A stretch of 56,656 nucleotides of DNA from Paraburkholderia sp. GTDB taxonomy: Bacteria; Pseudomonadota; Gammaproteobacteria; Burkholderiales; Burkholderiaceae. Position 1 is the first letter of the stretch, and each line of letters starts with the position of its first letter. A model generated the notes under the pieces. That model worked only from the letters and a program-made list of their open reading frames with translations. It was not told the DNA's origin and made no database searches. The DNA lies in assembly GCF_024281035.1 (NCBI RefSeq), contig NZ_JAMXLH010000045.1, positions 1 to 56,656 of the forward strand. Direction: 5' to 3'. The position numbers and the translations under genes are program-made. Below, in pieces: positions 1 to 8,009 of this stretch.

Positions 1-667
1 CGATCACGCTGTGCACCGCTTCGCAGCCGCCCATCGCGAGCGCTTCGTCAGCGATGTTCTTCAGCGGCAGCGCCTTGCCGCCGCGCATCTGCTCGTCGGC
101 GGTGATGAGCGCGACCGCGCCCACGTCCACTACGCGCTCGTTGAGCGACTTCGACGAGAAGCCGCCGAACACCACCGAATGCGTCGCACCGATGCGTGCG
201 CACGCCTGCATCGCAACCACGCCTTCAATCGACATCGGCATGTAGATCACGACGCGGTCGCCCTTCTTCACGCCGCGCTTTTTGAGCGCGTTCGCAAAGC
301 GCGACACGCGCGCGAGCAGATCACGGTAAGTGACACGGGTGACGGCGCCGTCGTCGGCTTCGAAAATGATCGCGACGCGCTCGCCCAAGCCCGCTTCGAC
401 GTGACGGTCGAGGCTGTTGTACGAAGCGTTGAGTTCACCGTCCTCGAACCACGTGTAGAACGGCGCGTTCGATTCGTCGAGCACCTTCGAGAACGGCTTG
501 TGCCAGCTCAGGGTTTCGCGTGCAAGACGCGCCCAGAAGCCCTCGTAATCGCGCTCGGCTTCCGCGCAGAGTGCCTTGTAGGCATCCATGCCCGACACCG
601 TCGCGTTCGCCACCATTTGCGCGGACGGCGCGAACACGCGCTCTTCCCGCAGGACTGATTCCAGCAT
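1..667 (-). CDS. acs: acetyl-CoA synthetase, N-terminal part (cut by window edge)
   Basis: Activates acetate to acetyl-CoA through acetyl-AMP in the cytoplasm. The visible 222 residues contain the acetyl-CoA-synthetase N-terminal cap (WARLARE...LSWHKPF) and the start of the AMP-binding domain, including RYxDL-like [29 protein letters not shown] and [12 protein letters not shown], all typical of Acs. The start ATG at 665-667 is preceded by AGGAG eight bases upstream on the minus strand. The family is usually about 650-660 residues, so roughly two thirds, including the catalytic lysine region, lie outside the window. Its product feeds the citrate synthase and glyoxylate/TCA steps encoded later in the window. 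Identification is firm; nothing looks damaged in the visible part. Confidence 0.95.
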   Translation of the reverse strand, partial: MLESVLREERVFAPSAQMVANATVSGMDAYKALCAEAERDYEGFWARLARETLSWHKPFSKVLDESNAPFYTWFEDGELNASYNSLDRHVEAGLGERVAIIFEADDGAVTRVTYRDLLARVSRFANALKKRGVKKGDRVVIYMPMSIEGVVAMQACARIGATHSVVFGGFSSKSLNERVVDVGAVALITADEQMRGGKALPLKNIADEALAMGGCEAVHSVI

Positions 668-1302
668 ACGTTTGTCTCCTTCATGAATTCAGCTGCCGAG
701 CAAGCAACAGAAGGCCATATATTTATTTCATTGCAATTGCAGACTGCGTTTTGTGTTTTATATAGCCTCGAACGACGATAACCGCACTCACTTACCCCAA
801 ACTTACGCACCACCCTTGCATTTACCCTGGTGTCCGCCAGGCGGATGTCATGGTGGCGTCGGGTTTTACCCGTGTGCGCCGGGTGCAGTTGCGCACGATC
901 ATTGCACAGGATCGCGCCCTGTGCTTGCTTTATGTGCGCAGTCACTCCCTCAAATTCCGCGCGATCGGCTCAAAATAACCCGCGCAGATGCAGCAACGTG
1001 TCTGTTCGCCCGCCGCACCCCACGCACCCCGCATAGGTCCATTCTTCACGCAACGCGCGCCACGGCGCACCGCCCCGATCGGGTGGCGCAACGCAGCGTC
1101 TCGAAGTCCACATGAAGCTCAAGGAAGCGCAACGCGTTGCATACGCACGCAAGCGCGCCGCATGGTGCTCATATGATTCTCGTTTTGATTGCGCACGCAA
1201 TTTGATGCGGAGGCCCTGGTATCAAGGCTGCAAAGAAAGACTGGCTCCACGCCGCGGAACAAAAAGCGGGCGCCCGCGCAACCGCCCGCCATCGCCATGG
1301 CG
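668..1302. other. intergenic region upstream of acs
   Basis: A 635-base stretch with no convincing gene; the short open frames in it have no family resemblance and conflict with each other. Its left side must carry the acs promoter. A perfect 10-bp palindrome (TGCAATTGCA, 732-741) sits 65 bases upstream of the acs start in an AT-rich patch and could be a regulator site. The right end holds a terminator for the next gene. Confidence 0.5.
1261..1289 (-). terminator. rho-independent terminator after the glycine-rich secreted protein gene
   Basis: Read on the minus strand, a 7-bp GC-only stem (GCGGGCG / CGCCCGC, 10-base loop) is followed directly by TTTTT. It lies 14 bases past the stop codon of the gene at 1303-1806. 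Confidence 0.75.
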
Positions 1303-1806
1303 TTAGCGATGATGCCCGCCGCCCATACCGCCCCGAATCATGTCGCCGCCGTGAAAGCCACCGCGAAAGCCGCCTCGAAAGCCGTCGCCTCGAAAACCAT
1401 CGCCACGAAAGCCGTCGCCACGAAAGCCGCCATGCATGCCGGGCATGACGCGTATGCCGGGGTGGACGAACCGGACGGTTCTTATCGGGTGGAAACGATG
1501 AAAGCGGTCGATGAAGATGAACGACGCCCCAACCGCCACGGGCGGCCACCAGCCGTAGGCCGGCCACGCCTCCGCGGGATAGGAGAGCGTGCCGTAGTCG
1601 GCCTGCACGATGGTCCATGTGCCGTCCGGCTGCAGACACGCAAGGCCGCTGAACTGCTGCGGCGCGCCGTCAATGTCGGCGGTCCCCGTGACCGTCCGGC
1701 AGACGGGACCAGCAGACGGCGTGTCCATGACTTGCTGCGACACGGCCGATGTCGAACCGACCGCCAGCGCGCAGCACACAATGGCGAAGCCGGGAAGTTT
1801 GCGCAT
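1303..1806 (-). CDS. secreted glycine-rich repeat protein, function unknown
   Basis: A 167-residue protein with a Sec signal peptide (MRKLPGFAIVCCALAVGSTSAVSQ). A compact middle domain with two cysteines (about residues 34-56) and several Trp and Tyr follows, then a hydrophobic patch and a C-terminal tail of GFRGD pentapeptides ending in G/H-rich sequence. The ATG at 1804-1806 was chosen over upstream starts because it has a GGGGCGAC ribosome site and puts the signal peptide at the N terminus. I do not recognise the family. Gly/Arg-rich tails of this kind occur in small periplasmic or surface proteins, but no role can be assigned. It stands alone with its own terminator. Confidence 0.75.
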   Translation of the reverse strand: MRKLPGFAIVCCALAVGSTSAVSQQVMDTPSAGPVCRTVTGTADIDGAPQQFSGLACLQPDGTWTIVQADYGTLSYPAEAWPAYGWWPPVAVGASFIFIDRFHRFHPIRTVRFVHPGIRVMPGMHGGFRGDGFRGDGFRGDGFRGGFRGGFHGGDMIRGGMGGGHHR

Positions 1807-2148
1807 GATGTCGCCCCTGGCGATGGACCGGTCACGCGGCGTGCGCGATGCGCGCCGGTGCCGTGAAGACCCCATCGATACGCCTGGCACGCGGCGCGCA
1901 TTCTGCCGTGGGCCGAGCGGCGACGCCGGACTGCACGTACGTGTCAACTCCAAAACGACCGGCGCCGGGGCGCTATTCCACCGTGGCGGCGGCGACAGAC
2001 GGCTCATCCGTTACCGAATATTGGCGTCGATTCCGCGCATCGAGCGATGCGCCTCGTGGTGTGCGAGCGGCGTGGCTTGGCGCGACGCGTTGCTGACGAA
2101 CTGCTGACGCGGACCGCCGATCCGGCCGCGCGCCGATGCGCCCGGGGA
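1807..2148. other. intergenic region between response regulator and glycine-rich protein genes
   Basis: About 340 bases without a supportable gene. It is expected to contain the promoter of the 1303-1806 gene and the 3' end of the secretion-locus transcript. An 8-bp ACGTACGT palindrome lies at 1937-1944. No clear rho-independent terminator was found after the response regulator gene. Confidence 0.4.
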
Positions 2149-2832
2149 TTACACCCGTTCAAGCCGATAGCCGTGGTTGTAGATCGTGGAAATGACGAGC
2201 CCGTTCTTCGAACGCAGCCCGAGACGCGAGCGCAGCTTGCTGACATAGGTCGCGAGCGTCGCGTCGTATTTACGGTCGATGCCGCCCCAGATCCGCTTGA
2301 TCAGCGCATCCTTCGGCACGATCCGCCCGACGTTCTCGAACAACATCAGCGCGAGATCGAACTCGCGCTGCGACAGCTCGACCGGCACGTCCGCGACGAG
2401 CGCCGCGTGTGCCTCGGGATCCAGCGCGAAGTGGCCGATTTCGATGCGCTTGCCCTGGCGCTGCTCGGGGTAATACTTGCGCGCCTGCGCGCCAACGCGG
2501 GCGATCAGCTCGCGCTCGCGCAACGGCTTGATCAGGTAGTCGTCGGCGCCGTTGTTCAGGCCGTAGACGATGTCCTCCTCGCCGTCGTGATGCGTCATGA
2601 TCACGATCGGCATCTGCCCGCCGAACTGGCCGCGCACCCAGCTCATGACCTCGACGCCCGACTTGCCCGGCACGTCCCAGTCGAGCAGCAGCACGTCCAC
2701 GCGCTGGTTCTGCACGAGCGCGATGAAGCTGTCGCCGTCGTGGCGCACGATCACGTCATACCCCGCCTTCTCCAGCCAGGCAGCCACGGTATTCGCCTGG
2801 GTCACCATGTCTTCCAGAATACCGACAATCAT
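2149..2832 (-). CDS. OmpR-family response regulator
   Basis: A 227-residue two-component regulator. The N-terminal receiver domain (1-120) has the acidic pair ED at 7-8, the phosphoacceptor D51 (LLLDWDVPG), the switch threonine (VIMTHHDG) and the lysine in LIKPL. The C-terminal winged helix (about 130-227) has the ELSQREFDLALMLFE and GYRLERV signatures of OmpR/PhoB proteins. An upstream GTG at 2838 is possible, but AGGGAG sits five bases before the ATG at 2832, so that start is preferred. It follows the pseudopilin genes by 23 bases on the same strand, so it is probably co-transcribed with the secretion locus. No kinase gene adjoins it; the nearest in the window is the CHASE2 kinase at 17919-20216. 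Confidence 0.9.
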   Translation of the reverse strand: MIVGILEDMVTQANTVAAWLEKAGYDVIVRHDGDSFIALVQNQRVDVLLLDWDVPGKSGVEVMSWVRGQFGGQMPIVIMTHHDGEEDIVYGLNNGADDYLIKPLRERELIARVGAQARKYYPEQRQGKRIEIGHFALDPEAHAALVADVPVELSQREFDLALMLFENVGRIVPKDALIKRIWGGIDRKYDATLATYVSKLRSRLGLRSKNGLVISTIYNHGYRLERV

Positions 2833-2855
2833 TTCCACTCCCTGTTCGATGGGCT

Positions 2856-3395
2856 TTACGGACTGCCAGGCGATGCCGACGATGTCGTCGATGCCTGCGG
2901 TGAGGCGGCTATCGGCGACGGCAGATACACGAACGCCCAGTCAGCATACGCGTCCTTGCCGTCGAAGCCCGCATAGTCGTCCGGGAAACCCTGTTGCTTC
3001 AGTGGCCTGCCTTCCGCTTTGCTGTAGACGCCCATCACGCCGCCTTCCGGCGCCTCGATGAGGCCCCATTCGCGGCTGCGCGTCAGCGGGTCCGGATACA
3101 CGCGCCGCAGATGGCGCAACGGCTGCGGACCGCGACGGTCTTCGACGAGCGCATCGAGCGACGCCGGGAACCGGCTGCCCTCCGCCGAATTGTAATAATG
3201 CGCGATCGCCTGGCGAATCTGGTCGCCGACGAACAGCAGTTGCGCTTCGCGGTCGCGCTGCTGGACCGTCTTCCAGATCCGCGCGGCCTGGGTCGCGCCG
3301 AGCGCCAGCGCACCGGTCAGCAACAGCACCCCGAGATACGCGATGCCGCGCGCCGAATCGCGCCGACTATGCGGCCCGCGCTCACCACGCCGCAT
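2856..3395 (-). CDS. atypical minor pseudopilin (GspK-like position)
   Basis: A 179-residue prepilin-like protein. After a basic leader, a Gly is followed by IAYLG and a long hydrophobic helix (about residues 18-38), then a soluble domain with the YYNSAEGSRFPASLDAL-type segment common in T2SS pseudopilins and a Trp/Tyr-rich end. Unlike its neighbours it has no Glu at +5 after the predicted cleavage site; in T2SS that is a property of the tip pseudopilin GspK. It overlaps the preceding gene by 14 bases, and GGGGGCGAGT before the ATG gives an acceptable ribosome site. It is the last pseudopilin gene of the operon. Assignment to the pseudopilin fold is good; the tip role is inference. Confidence 0.8.
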   Translation of the reverse strand: MRRGERGPHSRRDSARGIAYLGVLLLTGALALGATQAARIWKTVQQRDREAQLLFVGDQIRQAIAHYYNSAEGSRFPASLDALVEDRRGPQPLRHLRRVYPDPLTRSREWGLIEAPEGGVMGVYSKAEGRPLKQQGFPDDYAGFDGKDAYADWAFVYLPSPIAASPQASTTSSASPGSP

Positions 3396-3768
3396 ACTCG
3401 CCCCCGTTCAGCGCACGGCCCTTCGCGCCGCTCCTCACGTCGTACACACCACCGGTTTCGCCCGGCACGAGCACCCAGGTGGTGCGCCTGCCGGTCAGCG
3501 GATCGATCGGCACGTCGCGTAGATAGCGGCCATCGACGAGCGCCTGCAGCGAGTCCGGATCGCGCCCGTGATCCGCGCGGTAGTCGTCGATCGACTCGCG
3601 CAGCGTGTTCAGATTGTGGCGCAGCACGGTTTCCTTCGCGCGGTCGCCCTGCTTCAGATAGCCGGGCGCGACGAGCGCCGTCAGCGCCGCGATGATCGCC
3701 ATCACGACGAGCAGTTCGATCAGCGTGAAGCCGCGCGTGCGCCTACCACTGGTGGTACGGGACGCCAT
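3382..3768 (-). CDS. type II secretion pseudopilin (GspG/H-like)
   Basis: A 128-residue prepilin with the class III leader RRTRG|FTLIELLVVMAII: basic pre-sequence, Gly at -1, Phe at +1, Glu at +5. A helix with NLNTLRESIDDYRADHGRDP and a short beta domain follow, with a YDVRSGAKG-like segment. This is close to the major-pseudopilin layout. It would be cut and N-methylated by a prepilin peptidase that is not encoded in this window. It overlaps both neighbours (3743-3768 and 3382-3395), indicating translational coupling within the secretion operon. Confidence 0.88.
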   Translation of the reverse strand: MASRTTSGRRTRGFTLIELLVVMAIIAALTALVAPGYLKQGDRAKETVLRHNLNTLRESIDDYRADHGRDPDSLQALVDGRYLRDVPIDPLTGRRTTWVLVPGETGGVYDVRSGAKGRALNGGEYAAW

Positions 3769-4231
3769 TCAGCCCCTCCATTCGGTTGCGTGAGCGCACA
3801 TCGAACACGTCGGCGCCCGGCGAGAACGCGTCCGGATCGCTGGCGTAGCTGCGGGTTTCCCACATCGCTTCCGGCGCAGTGCCTTCGCATTCGCACATCG
3901 GGTCGACCGGAATCCGCCTCAGGAAATAGAGACGTTCGCCATTCGCACTCTTCTTGTCCTCGACGCCGTCGACAAGCGTGCGCAGATCCTCCGGATAGCC
4001 GCTCTCGTCGACACTGCGTTCGATGCGGCCCGCGTCAGCCGCGCGCTTGTATGCGTCGAGCGCGGTGCGGATCGTCACCAGCGCGCGCCGCAGTTCCGCC
4101 TCGTTCGCACGCCGCTTGACGAGATCGGACAGCGGCAGCGCGACGGTCGCGAGCAACGCGAGCAGCGTCAACGCCACGAGCAGCTCGATCAGCGTGAAGC
4201 CGCGCGCGCGGCGGCGGGGCCGTGCCGTCAC
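3743..4231 (-). CDS. type II secretion pseudopilin
   Basis: A 162-residue prepilin with leader RRRARG|FTLIELLVALTLLALLATV and Glu at +5. The body repeats the pattern seen in the next gene (RALVTIRTALDAYKRAADAGR, then a loop with CECEG, and a final VFDVRSRNRMEGLNGVPYHQW). The conserved IPVDP and VFDVRS segments suggest this gene and 3382-3768 arose by duplication. The ATG is inside a 4-base overlap with the secretin stop codon. Two closely spaced cysteines (MCECEG) could form a disulfide or bind metal. Confidence 0.87.
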   Translation of the reverse strand: MTARPRRRARGFTLIELLVALTLLALLATVALPLSDLVKRRANEAELRRALVTIRTALDAYKRAADAGRIERSVDESGYPEDLRTLVDGVEDKKSANGERLYFLRRIPVDPMCECEGTAPEAMWETRSYASDPDAFSPGADVFDVRSRNRMEGLNGVPYHQW

Positions 4232-6354
4232 GTCAATGCTCCGGAGCGCACGGCTATGCGCGCCGACGTGCCGGGCGCGGCCGGAAGCCGTAAGGCCGCA
4301 TCCAGCGCGCGCACGAATCGATCCGCGTTCGTTTGCGGATGCGGCGCCGTGGCTTCGGCGCCGCGCGTCCGCATCATTCCCGTGCCGTGCGGCGAATGCG
4401 CGTCGACATCCTCGGCCTCTGCATCGTCCGGGCGTGCGGCCGCCTGCGGTGCGTTCGATTGCTCCGCACCGGCCGGGCCGGTCGCTTCACCCGCCGCTTC
4501 ATCGGCCGCTTCATCCGCCGCTTCATCATCCGCATCGCCGGGCAGAATCGGCTCGTCGAGTTCGGGCGGCGTCGTGCGGGCCGCAGCGCCCGGCGCGAAC
4601 GCGGCATCGAGCGTCAGCGCCTCGGTTGTGATGCGGGTTTCCGTGCCGGACAAGAACGTCGTCACGGCCGCTTCCGGCAGGTCGAGGTTGCGCTCGATGT
4701 GCGGCGTGACCAGCAGCACGATCTCGGACTTCTCGCTGGCCGTCGCGTTCGTACCGAACAGGCGGCCGATCACGGGCAGCCCGGACAGCCCCGGCAGCCC
4801 GATGATGTCGTCGCTTTCGCTGCGCTTGACGAGGCCCGCGAGGATCTGCGTCTCGCCGTTCTTCGCGGTCATCAGCGTCTCGGCGTTGCGCGTGCCGAGT
4901 GCATACGCAACGAGGCCTGTCTTCGTCGTTTCCTTCGACAGAATGCTGCTGACTTCGAGGTTCACCCTCACGCTCACTTCGTCGTTCAGGCTGATGCGCG
5001 GCTCGACCTTCAGGATCAGGCCCACGTCCTGGTAGCTGACCGATTCGCTGACGACGCCGTTCGCGTTGGTCGTCGTGACGATCGGCACGCGCTCGCCGAT
5101 CTTGATGTTGGCCTTCTCCATGTTGCGCACGCGGATCTTCGGATTCGCGAGCGTCTTCGTCTTGCCCTGCTTCTGCAGCATATTGATCGCCGCCGACAGC
5201 ACGCCGGTATCGCCGGACACGCCGATCCGGTCGCGGTTGATCCGGAGCAGGTCGCCAAGCGTCGTCGGCAGCGAACCGTCGCCGCCGGGCGCGTTGAACT
5301 GGATCCTTCCCGGATACTGGACGCCCAGATCGATCTTGTCGTTCATGTTGAGTTCGAGCACCTGCACGTCGAGCGTGACTTCCGACTGCGCAATGTCGAG
5401 TCCCATCACGATGCGCTCGGCGACCTGGATCGTTTCCGGCGTATCGCGCACAACGACCGCGTTGATGCGCTCGTCGACGTACACGTCCTTCGGCTTGATC
5501 ATCTGGCGCAGCGCGGCCATCACGGATTTCGCATCCGCATGCGACAGGAAGAACGTGCGCAGCGCGAACTCCTGGTAGTTGCGCACCTTGTCGGGTTGCG
5601 CCGGGTAGATCAGCAGCGTGTGCTTGTCGAGCACCTTTTTGTCGAGCTGGTTGGTGCGCAGCAGCAGGTTGATCGCGTCCTCGGCGGTCGTGCGCCCGGC
5701 GAGCAGCGTCGCGGGCTGATCGACCTGCACGTCGCGGTCGAACACGAAGTTCACGCCGGACATGCGCGAGATCACGTCGAAGATGCCCGACAGCGGCTGC
5801 GAGCGGAAATTCAGCGACACCGGCTTGCGCAGCGCGTCGGCGAGCTGCGGCCGCGTGGTGCGGCTCGCCTTCGACGCGCGCAGCAGCGCGTCGTTCAGGC
5901 GCTTCGACTCCGGGTGGTTCGGCTGCTCCGCGAGGATGCCGCGCACGATTTCGAGCGCTTCCTGCGGGCGGCTGTCGCGCAGGCGCGCCGCGCGCGCATA
6001 GTCGATCTGTATCTGCTGGCGGCGCTCGATCCGGTGCAGATCCTGTTGCGCCTTCAGGTTGCCGGGCTCCTCGCGCAGCACGTTGGCGAGATGCTCGATC
6101 GCGGCCCCGTATTCGCCTTGCGACGCATCGGCTTCGGCCTCTTTCAGCTCGATGCGCACGTAGTCCTGCTGGCGCGTCGGCACGGCGGCGGCGAGATCGA
6201 GATCGTCCGGGGCGGCCTGCTGCCGCGTCTTCAGCGCGGCGAGTTCGTTGGCCGCGGACGCGGTATCCGGCGCAACGGAGTGGAATGCGGTGCCCGCGCA
6301 GCCCGTCAGCGAGAACGCTGCGAGCAGGACGAGCAGACTGGCGACACGTTTCAT
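4228..6354 (-). CDS. outer-membrane lipoprotein secretin (PilQ/MshL/GspD family) with acidic C-terminal tail
   Basis: Forms the multimeric outer-membrane exit pore. The 708-residue protein starts with a lipoprotein signal (lipobox LTGC, Cys about residue 19) and has a helical TPR-like region (about 70-170). An STN/secretin N-terminal domain (PVSLNFRSQPLSGIFDVISRMSGVNFVFD) follows, then an N1-type domain (FFLSHADAKSVMAALRQMI...VVVRDTPETIQVAERIV) and the secretin core (about 330-570). The core has the signatures VPIVTTT, VSYQDVGLILKVEPRI and the VLLVTPHI terminus. The last about 130 residues are an Ala/Glu/Asp-rich low-complexity extension with a DEAA repeat. The start was set at the ATG at 6354 because longer versions would bury the lipobox. 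The N-terminal TPR plus STN layout is nearer to MshL/PilQ than to classical GspD. Confidence 0.93.
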   Translation of the reverse strand: MKRVASLLVLLAAFSLTGCAGTAFHSVAPDTASAANELAALKTRQQAAPDDLDLAAAVPTRQQDYVRIELKEAEADASQGEYGAAIEHLANVLREEPGNLKAQQDLHRIERRQQIQIDYARAARLRDSRPQEALEIVRGILAEQPNHPESKRLNDALLRASKASRTTRPQLADALRKPVSLNFRSQPLSGIFDVISRMSGVNFVFDRDVQVDQPATLLAGRTTAEDAINLLLRTNQLDKKVLDKHTLLIYPAQPDKVRNYQEFALRTFFLSHADAKSVMAALRQMIKPKDVYVDERINAVVVRDTPETIQVAERIVMGLDIAQSEVTLDVQVLELNMNDKIDLGVQYPGRIQFNAPGGDGSLPTTLGDLLRINRDRIGVSGDTGVLSAAINMLQKQGKTKTLANPKIRVRNMEKANIKIGERVPIVTTTNANGVVSESVSYQDVGLILKVEPRISLNDEVSVRVNLEVSSILSKETTKTGLVAYALGTRNAETLMTAKNGETQILAGLVKRSESDDIIGLPGLSGLPVIGRLFGTNATASEKSEIVLLVTPHIERNLDLPEAAVTTFLSGTETRITTEALTLDAAFAPGAAARTTPPELDEPILPGDADDEAADEAADEAAGEATGPAGAEQSNAPQAAARPDDAEAEDVDAHSPHGTGMMRTRGAEATAPHPQTNADRFVRALDAALRLPAAPGTSARIAVRSGALT

Positions 6355-6388
6355 GATGAGGTTCGATGCAGGTTGAAAGGAGCCGGAC

Positions 6389-6940
6389 TCAGGGCGTGAG
6401 TCCCGGCGTGGGCAGCGCGATTTCGGCGCCGTTGGCGTCGACAATCAACGCCTCGCGATCGGTCAGGTGCTTCAGCCGGTAGCCGGGGGCGATCTCGTCG
6501 CCCGGTCCGACCGCGCCGCGCACGTCGCAGCGACGTTCGCAGAGGAGCCGCAGTTCGGGTCCGGTTTCGGGCGCGGCCTGGAGCATGGTTTCGAGCACAA
6601 CCACGCGCCGCCCGCCCTCGCGCCATTCGCCTGTCACCGCGAACGGCGGCGCAGCCGGTTCGGGTTCGGGCTCGGGCGCGGCGACGTCGGCGCCGCCGAA
6701 CGCGTCGGGATCGATCTGCGCAGGCATCTCGGGAATCTCGGGTGCAGCAAGCTCGCCGAGCGCGTCCCAACGTTGCGCAGGAAACAGATCGACCGATGCG
6801 GACACATCGGTTGTGTTGCCAACGGGTTCGTCAGCGAATGCAACGGACGTGAGGGGCGCCACGGCAGCTAACGCCGCCACGGCAAATGCGAGCGACGCCG
6901 CGCGCGCGACGCGTTGCCGGGTGCGAAGCGAGGCCGTCAT
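6389..6940 (-). CDS. periplasmic assembly protein in PilP/GspC position
   Basis: A 183-residue protein with an N-terminal signal or anchor segment (about 12-36), an acidic Pro-rich linker (PEPEPEPAAPP) and a small C-terminal beta domain (about 100-178). The C-terminal domain includes LRLLCERRCDV and GDEIAPGYRLKHLTDREALIVDANG, which fits the HR/PilP-type domain linking inner-membrane platform and secretin. The gene lies directly before the secretin gene, as pilP does before pilQ. A CxxxC pair may form a disulfide. Sequence similarity to PilP is only a pattern-level impression; order in the operon is the main support. Confidence 0.65.
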   Translation of the reverse strand: MTASLRTRQRVARAASLAFAVAALAAVAPLTSVAFADEPVGNTTDVSASVDLFPAQRWDALGELAAPEIPEMPAQIDPDAFGGADVAAPEPEPEPAAPPFAVTGEWREGGRRVVVLETMLQAAPETGPELRLLCERRCDVRGAVGPGDEIAPGYRLKHLTDREALIVDANGAEIALPTPGLTP

Positions 6941-7497
6941 GCGTCCGGCCCCAGCAGGCTCACGCGCAGGTTGATCTCAAGCTGCGCGGTGTCGATCCTG
7001 TCGCGTTCGAGCGCGACGCTCTCGACCCTCGCCATCGGTTGATCCGCGATCGCACGCAATGCCTCGCGCAGCCCGGCATACGGTCCCGACGCGGCGATGT
7101 CGATCGTCAGCCGACGCAACTTGCCTTTCGCCTCGATCTCGTGCCGGTAGGTCGCGTGTTTGCGCGCGATGCCGTTCTGCTCAAGCAGCTCGAACACCGA
7201 ATACGCCTGTTCGCGCACCCGCAGCTTCTGCACGTCGCGCAGCGTCATGCCGTGCGCGTTCTGCGCCGCGCCCGGCTTCTGTATCGCGGCGAGCGCCTTG
7301 CGTGCGGCGGCCCGCTCTGCATCGAGCCGTTCCGTCTCGGGGTTGAAATAGCAGGCGCAGGCAACCGGCACGGCGGCGAGCACGGCCACAGCCGCGAGTC
7401 CTGGCACGCCGAGCCGGCGTCCAGCCGCGTAAGCGCGCCAGCGGGCACGCTCGCGCAACTGGCCGAAATCGATGCGGGTCCTGATGTTCATGTTCAT
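6937..7497 (-). CDS. inner-membrane assembly protein in PilO/GspM position
   Basis: A 186-residue bitopic protein: cytoplasmic basic N terminus, one membrane helix (about 30-48, GVPGLAAVAVLAAVPVAC), a coiled-coil stretch (RLDAERAAARKALAAIQ), and a ferredoxin-like C-terminal domain (RRLTIDIAASGPYAGLREALRAIADQPMARVESVALERD...LEINLRVSLL). That last part is typical of PilO/GspM/PulM, which form the periplasmic lattice of the assembly platform. Start and stop codons overlap both neighbours by four bases, so the PilN-PilO-PilP-like trio is translationally coupled. Confidence 0.75.
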   Translation of the reverse strand: MNMNIRTRIDFGQLRERARWRAYAAGRRLGVPGLAAVAVLAAVPVACACYFNPETERLDAERAAARKALAAIQKPGAAQNAHGMTLRDVQKLRVREQAYSVFELLEQNGIARKHATYRHEIEAKGKLRRLTIDIAASGPYAGLREALRAIADQPMARVESVALERDRIDTAQLEINLRVSLLGPDA

Positions 7498-8009
7498 TCG
7501 ACGCTCACGCTGAAGAGATGGATCGTCCGGCCATCGACCACCTTCGCGCGGTGCTGCAGCAGGCCGGTGCGCCGTTCGGCGCGCCCGTCGTTCAAACGTT
7601 CGACGAACTGATAGATATGCGACAGGCTTGCCGCGCCGCCTTCGATCCGCGCGACGGTGCCTGCCTTGTCGACGCTCAGCGAGGTCAGCGCGAGGTCCGG
7701 CGTCCAGGCGCGCTCGATCCGGTCGACGACCGGCAGCGCCGAGCCTTCCGTGTGCGTCTGCTGCGCGGCGATCACACGCTCGATCCGTTTCTGCTCCGGC
7801 GTCATGCTCTTCCGGCGGCGCTGTTCGCGTTCGTGCGCGCGCTGCCGCTGGTCGAGCTGCGCCTGGATCTGTTCGACTTCGTCATTCAACGCATCGACGC
7901 GCACCGCCTCCTCGGCGGCGAATGCGGCGGTGAGCGCCGCCGCGCCGATCATGGCGGCGGCCCATGGCGTAATCCGGCGCCGCACGGGCGCGAAGTCCAG
8001 CGACCTCAT
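7494..8009 (-). CDS. inner-membrane assembly protein in PilN/GspL-C position
   Basis: A 171-residue protein with a short cytoplasmic N terminus, a membrane helix (about 13-31), a highly charged coiled coil (EVEQIQAQLDQRQRAHEREQRRRK) and a small alpha/beta domain (about 90-171: LALTSLSVDKAGTVARIEGGAASLSHIYQFVERLND). This is the PilN/GspL periplasmic architecture. The ATG at 8009 was chosen because it overlaps the upstream stop by four bases (ATGA); longer frames have no such link and give an Arg-rich, unlikely N terminus. Confidence 0.72.
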   Translation of the reverse strand: MRSLDFAPVRRRITPWAAAMIGAAALTAAFAAEEAVRVDALNDEVEQIQAQLDQRQRAHEREQRRRKSMTPEQKRIERVIAAQQTHTEGSALPVVDRIERAWTPDLALTSLSVDKAGTVARIEGGAASLSHIYQFVERLNDGRAERRTGLLQHRAKVVDGRTIHLFSVSVE

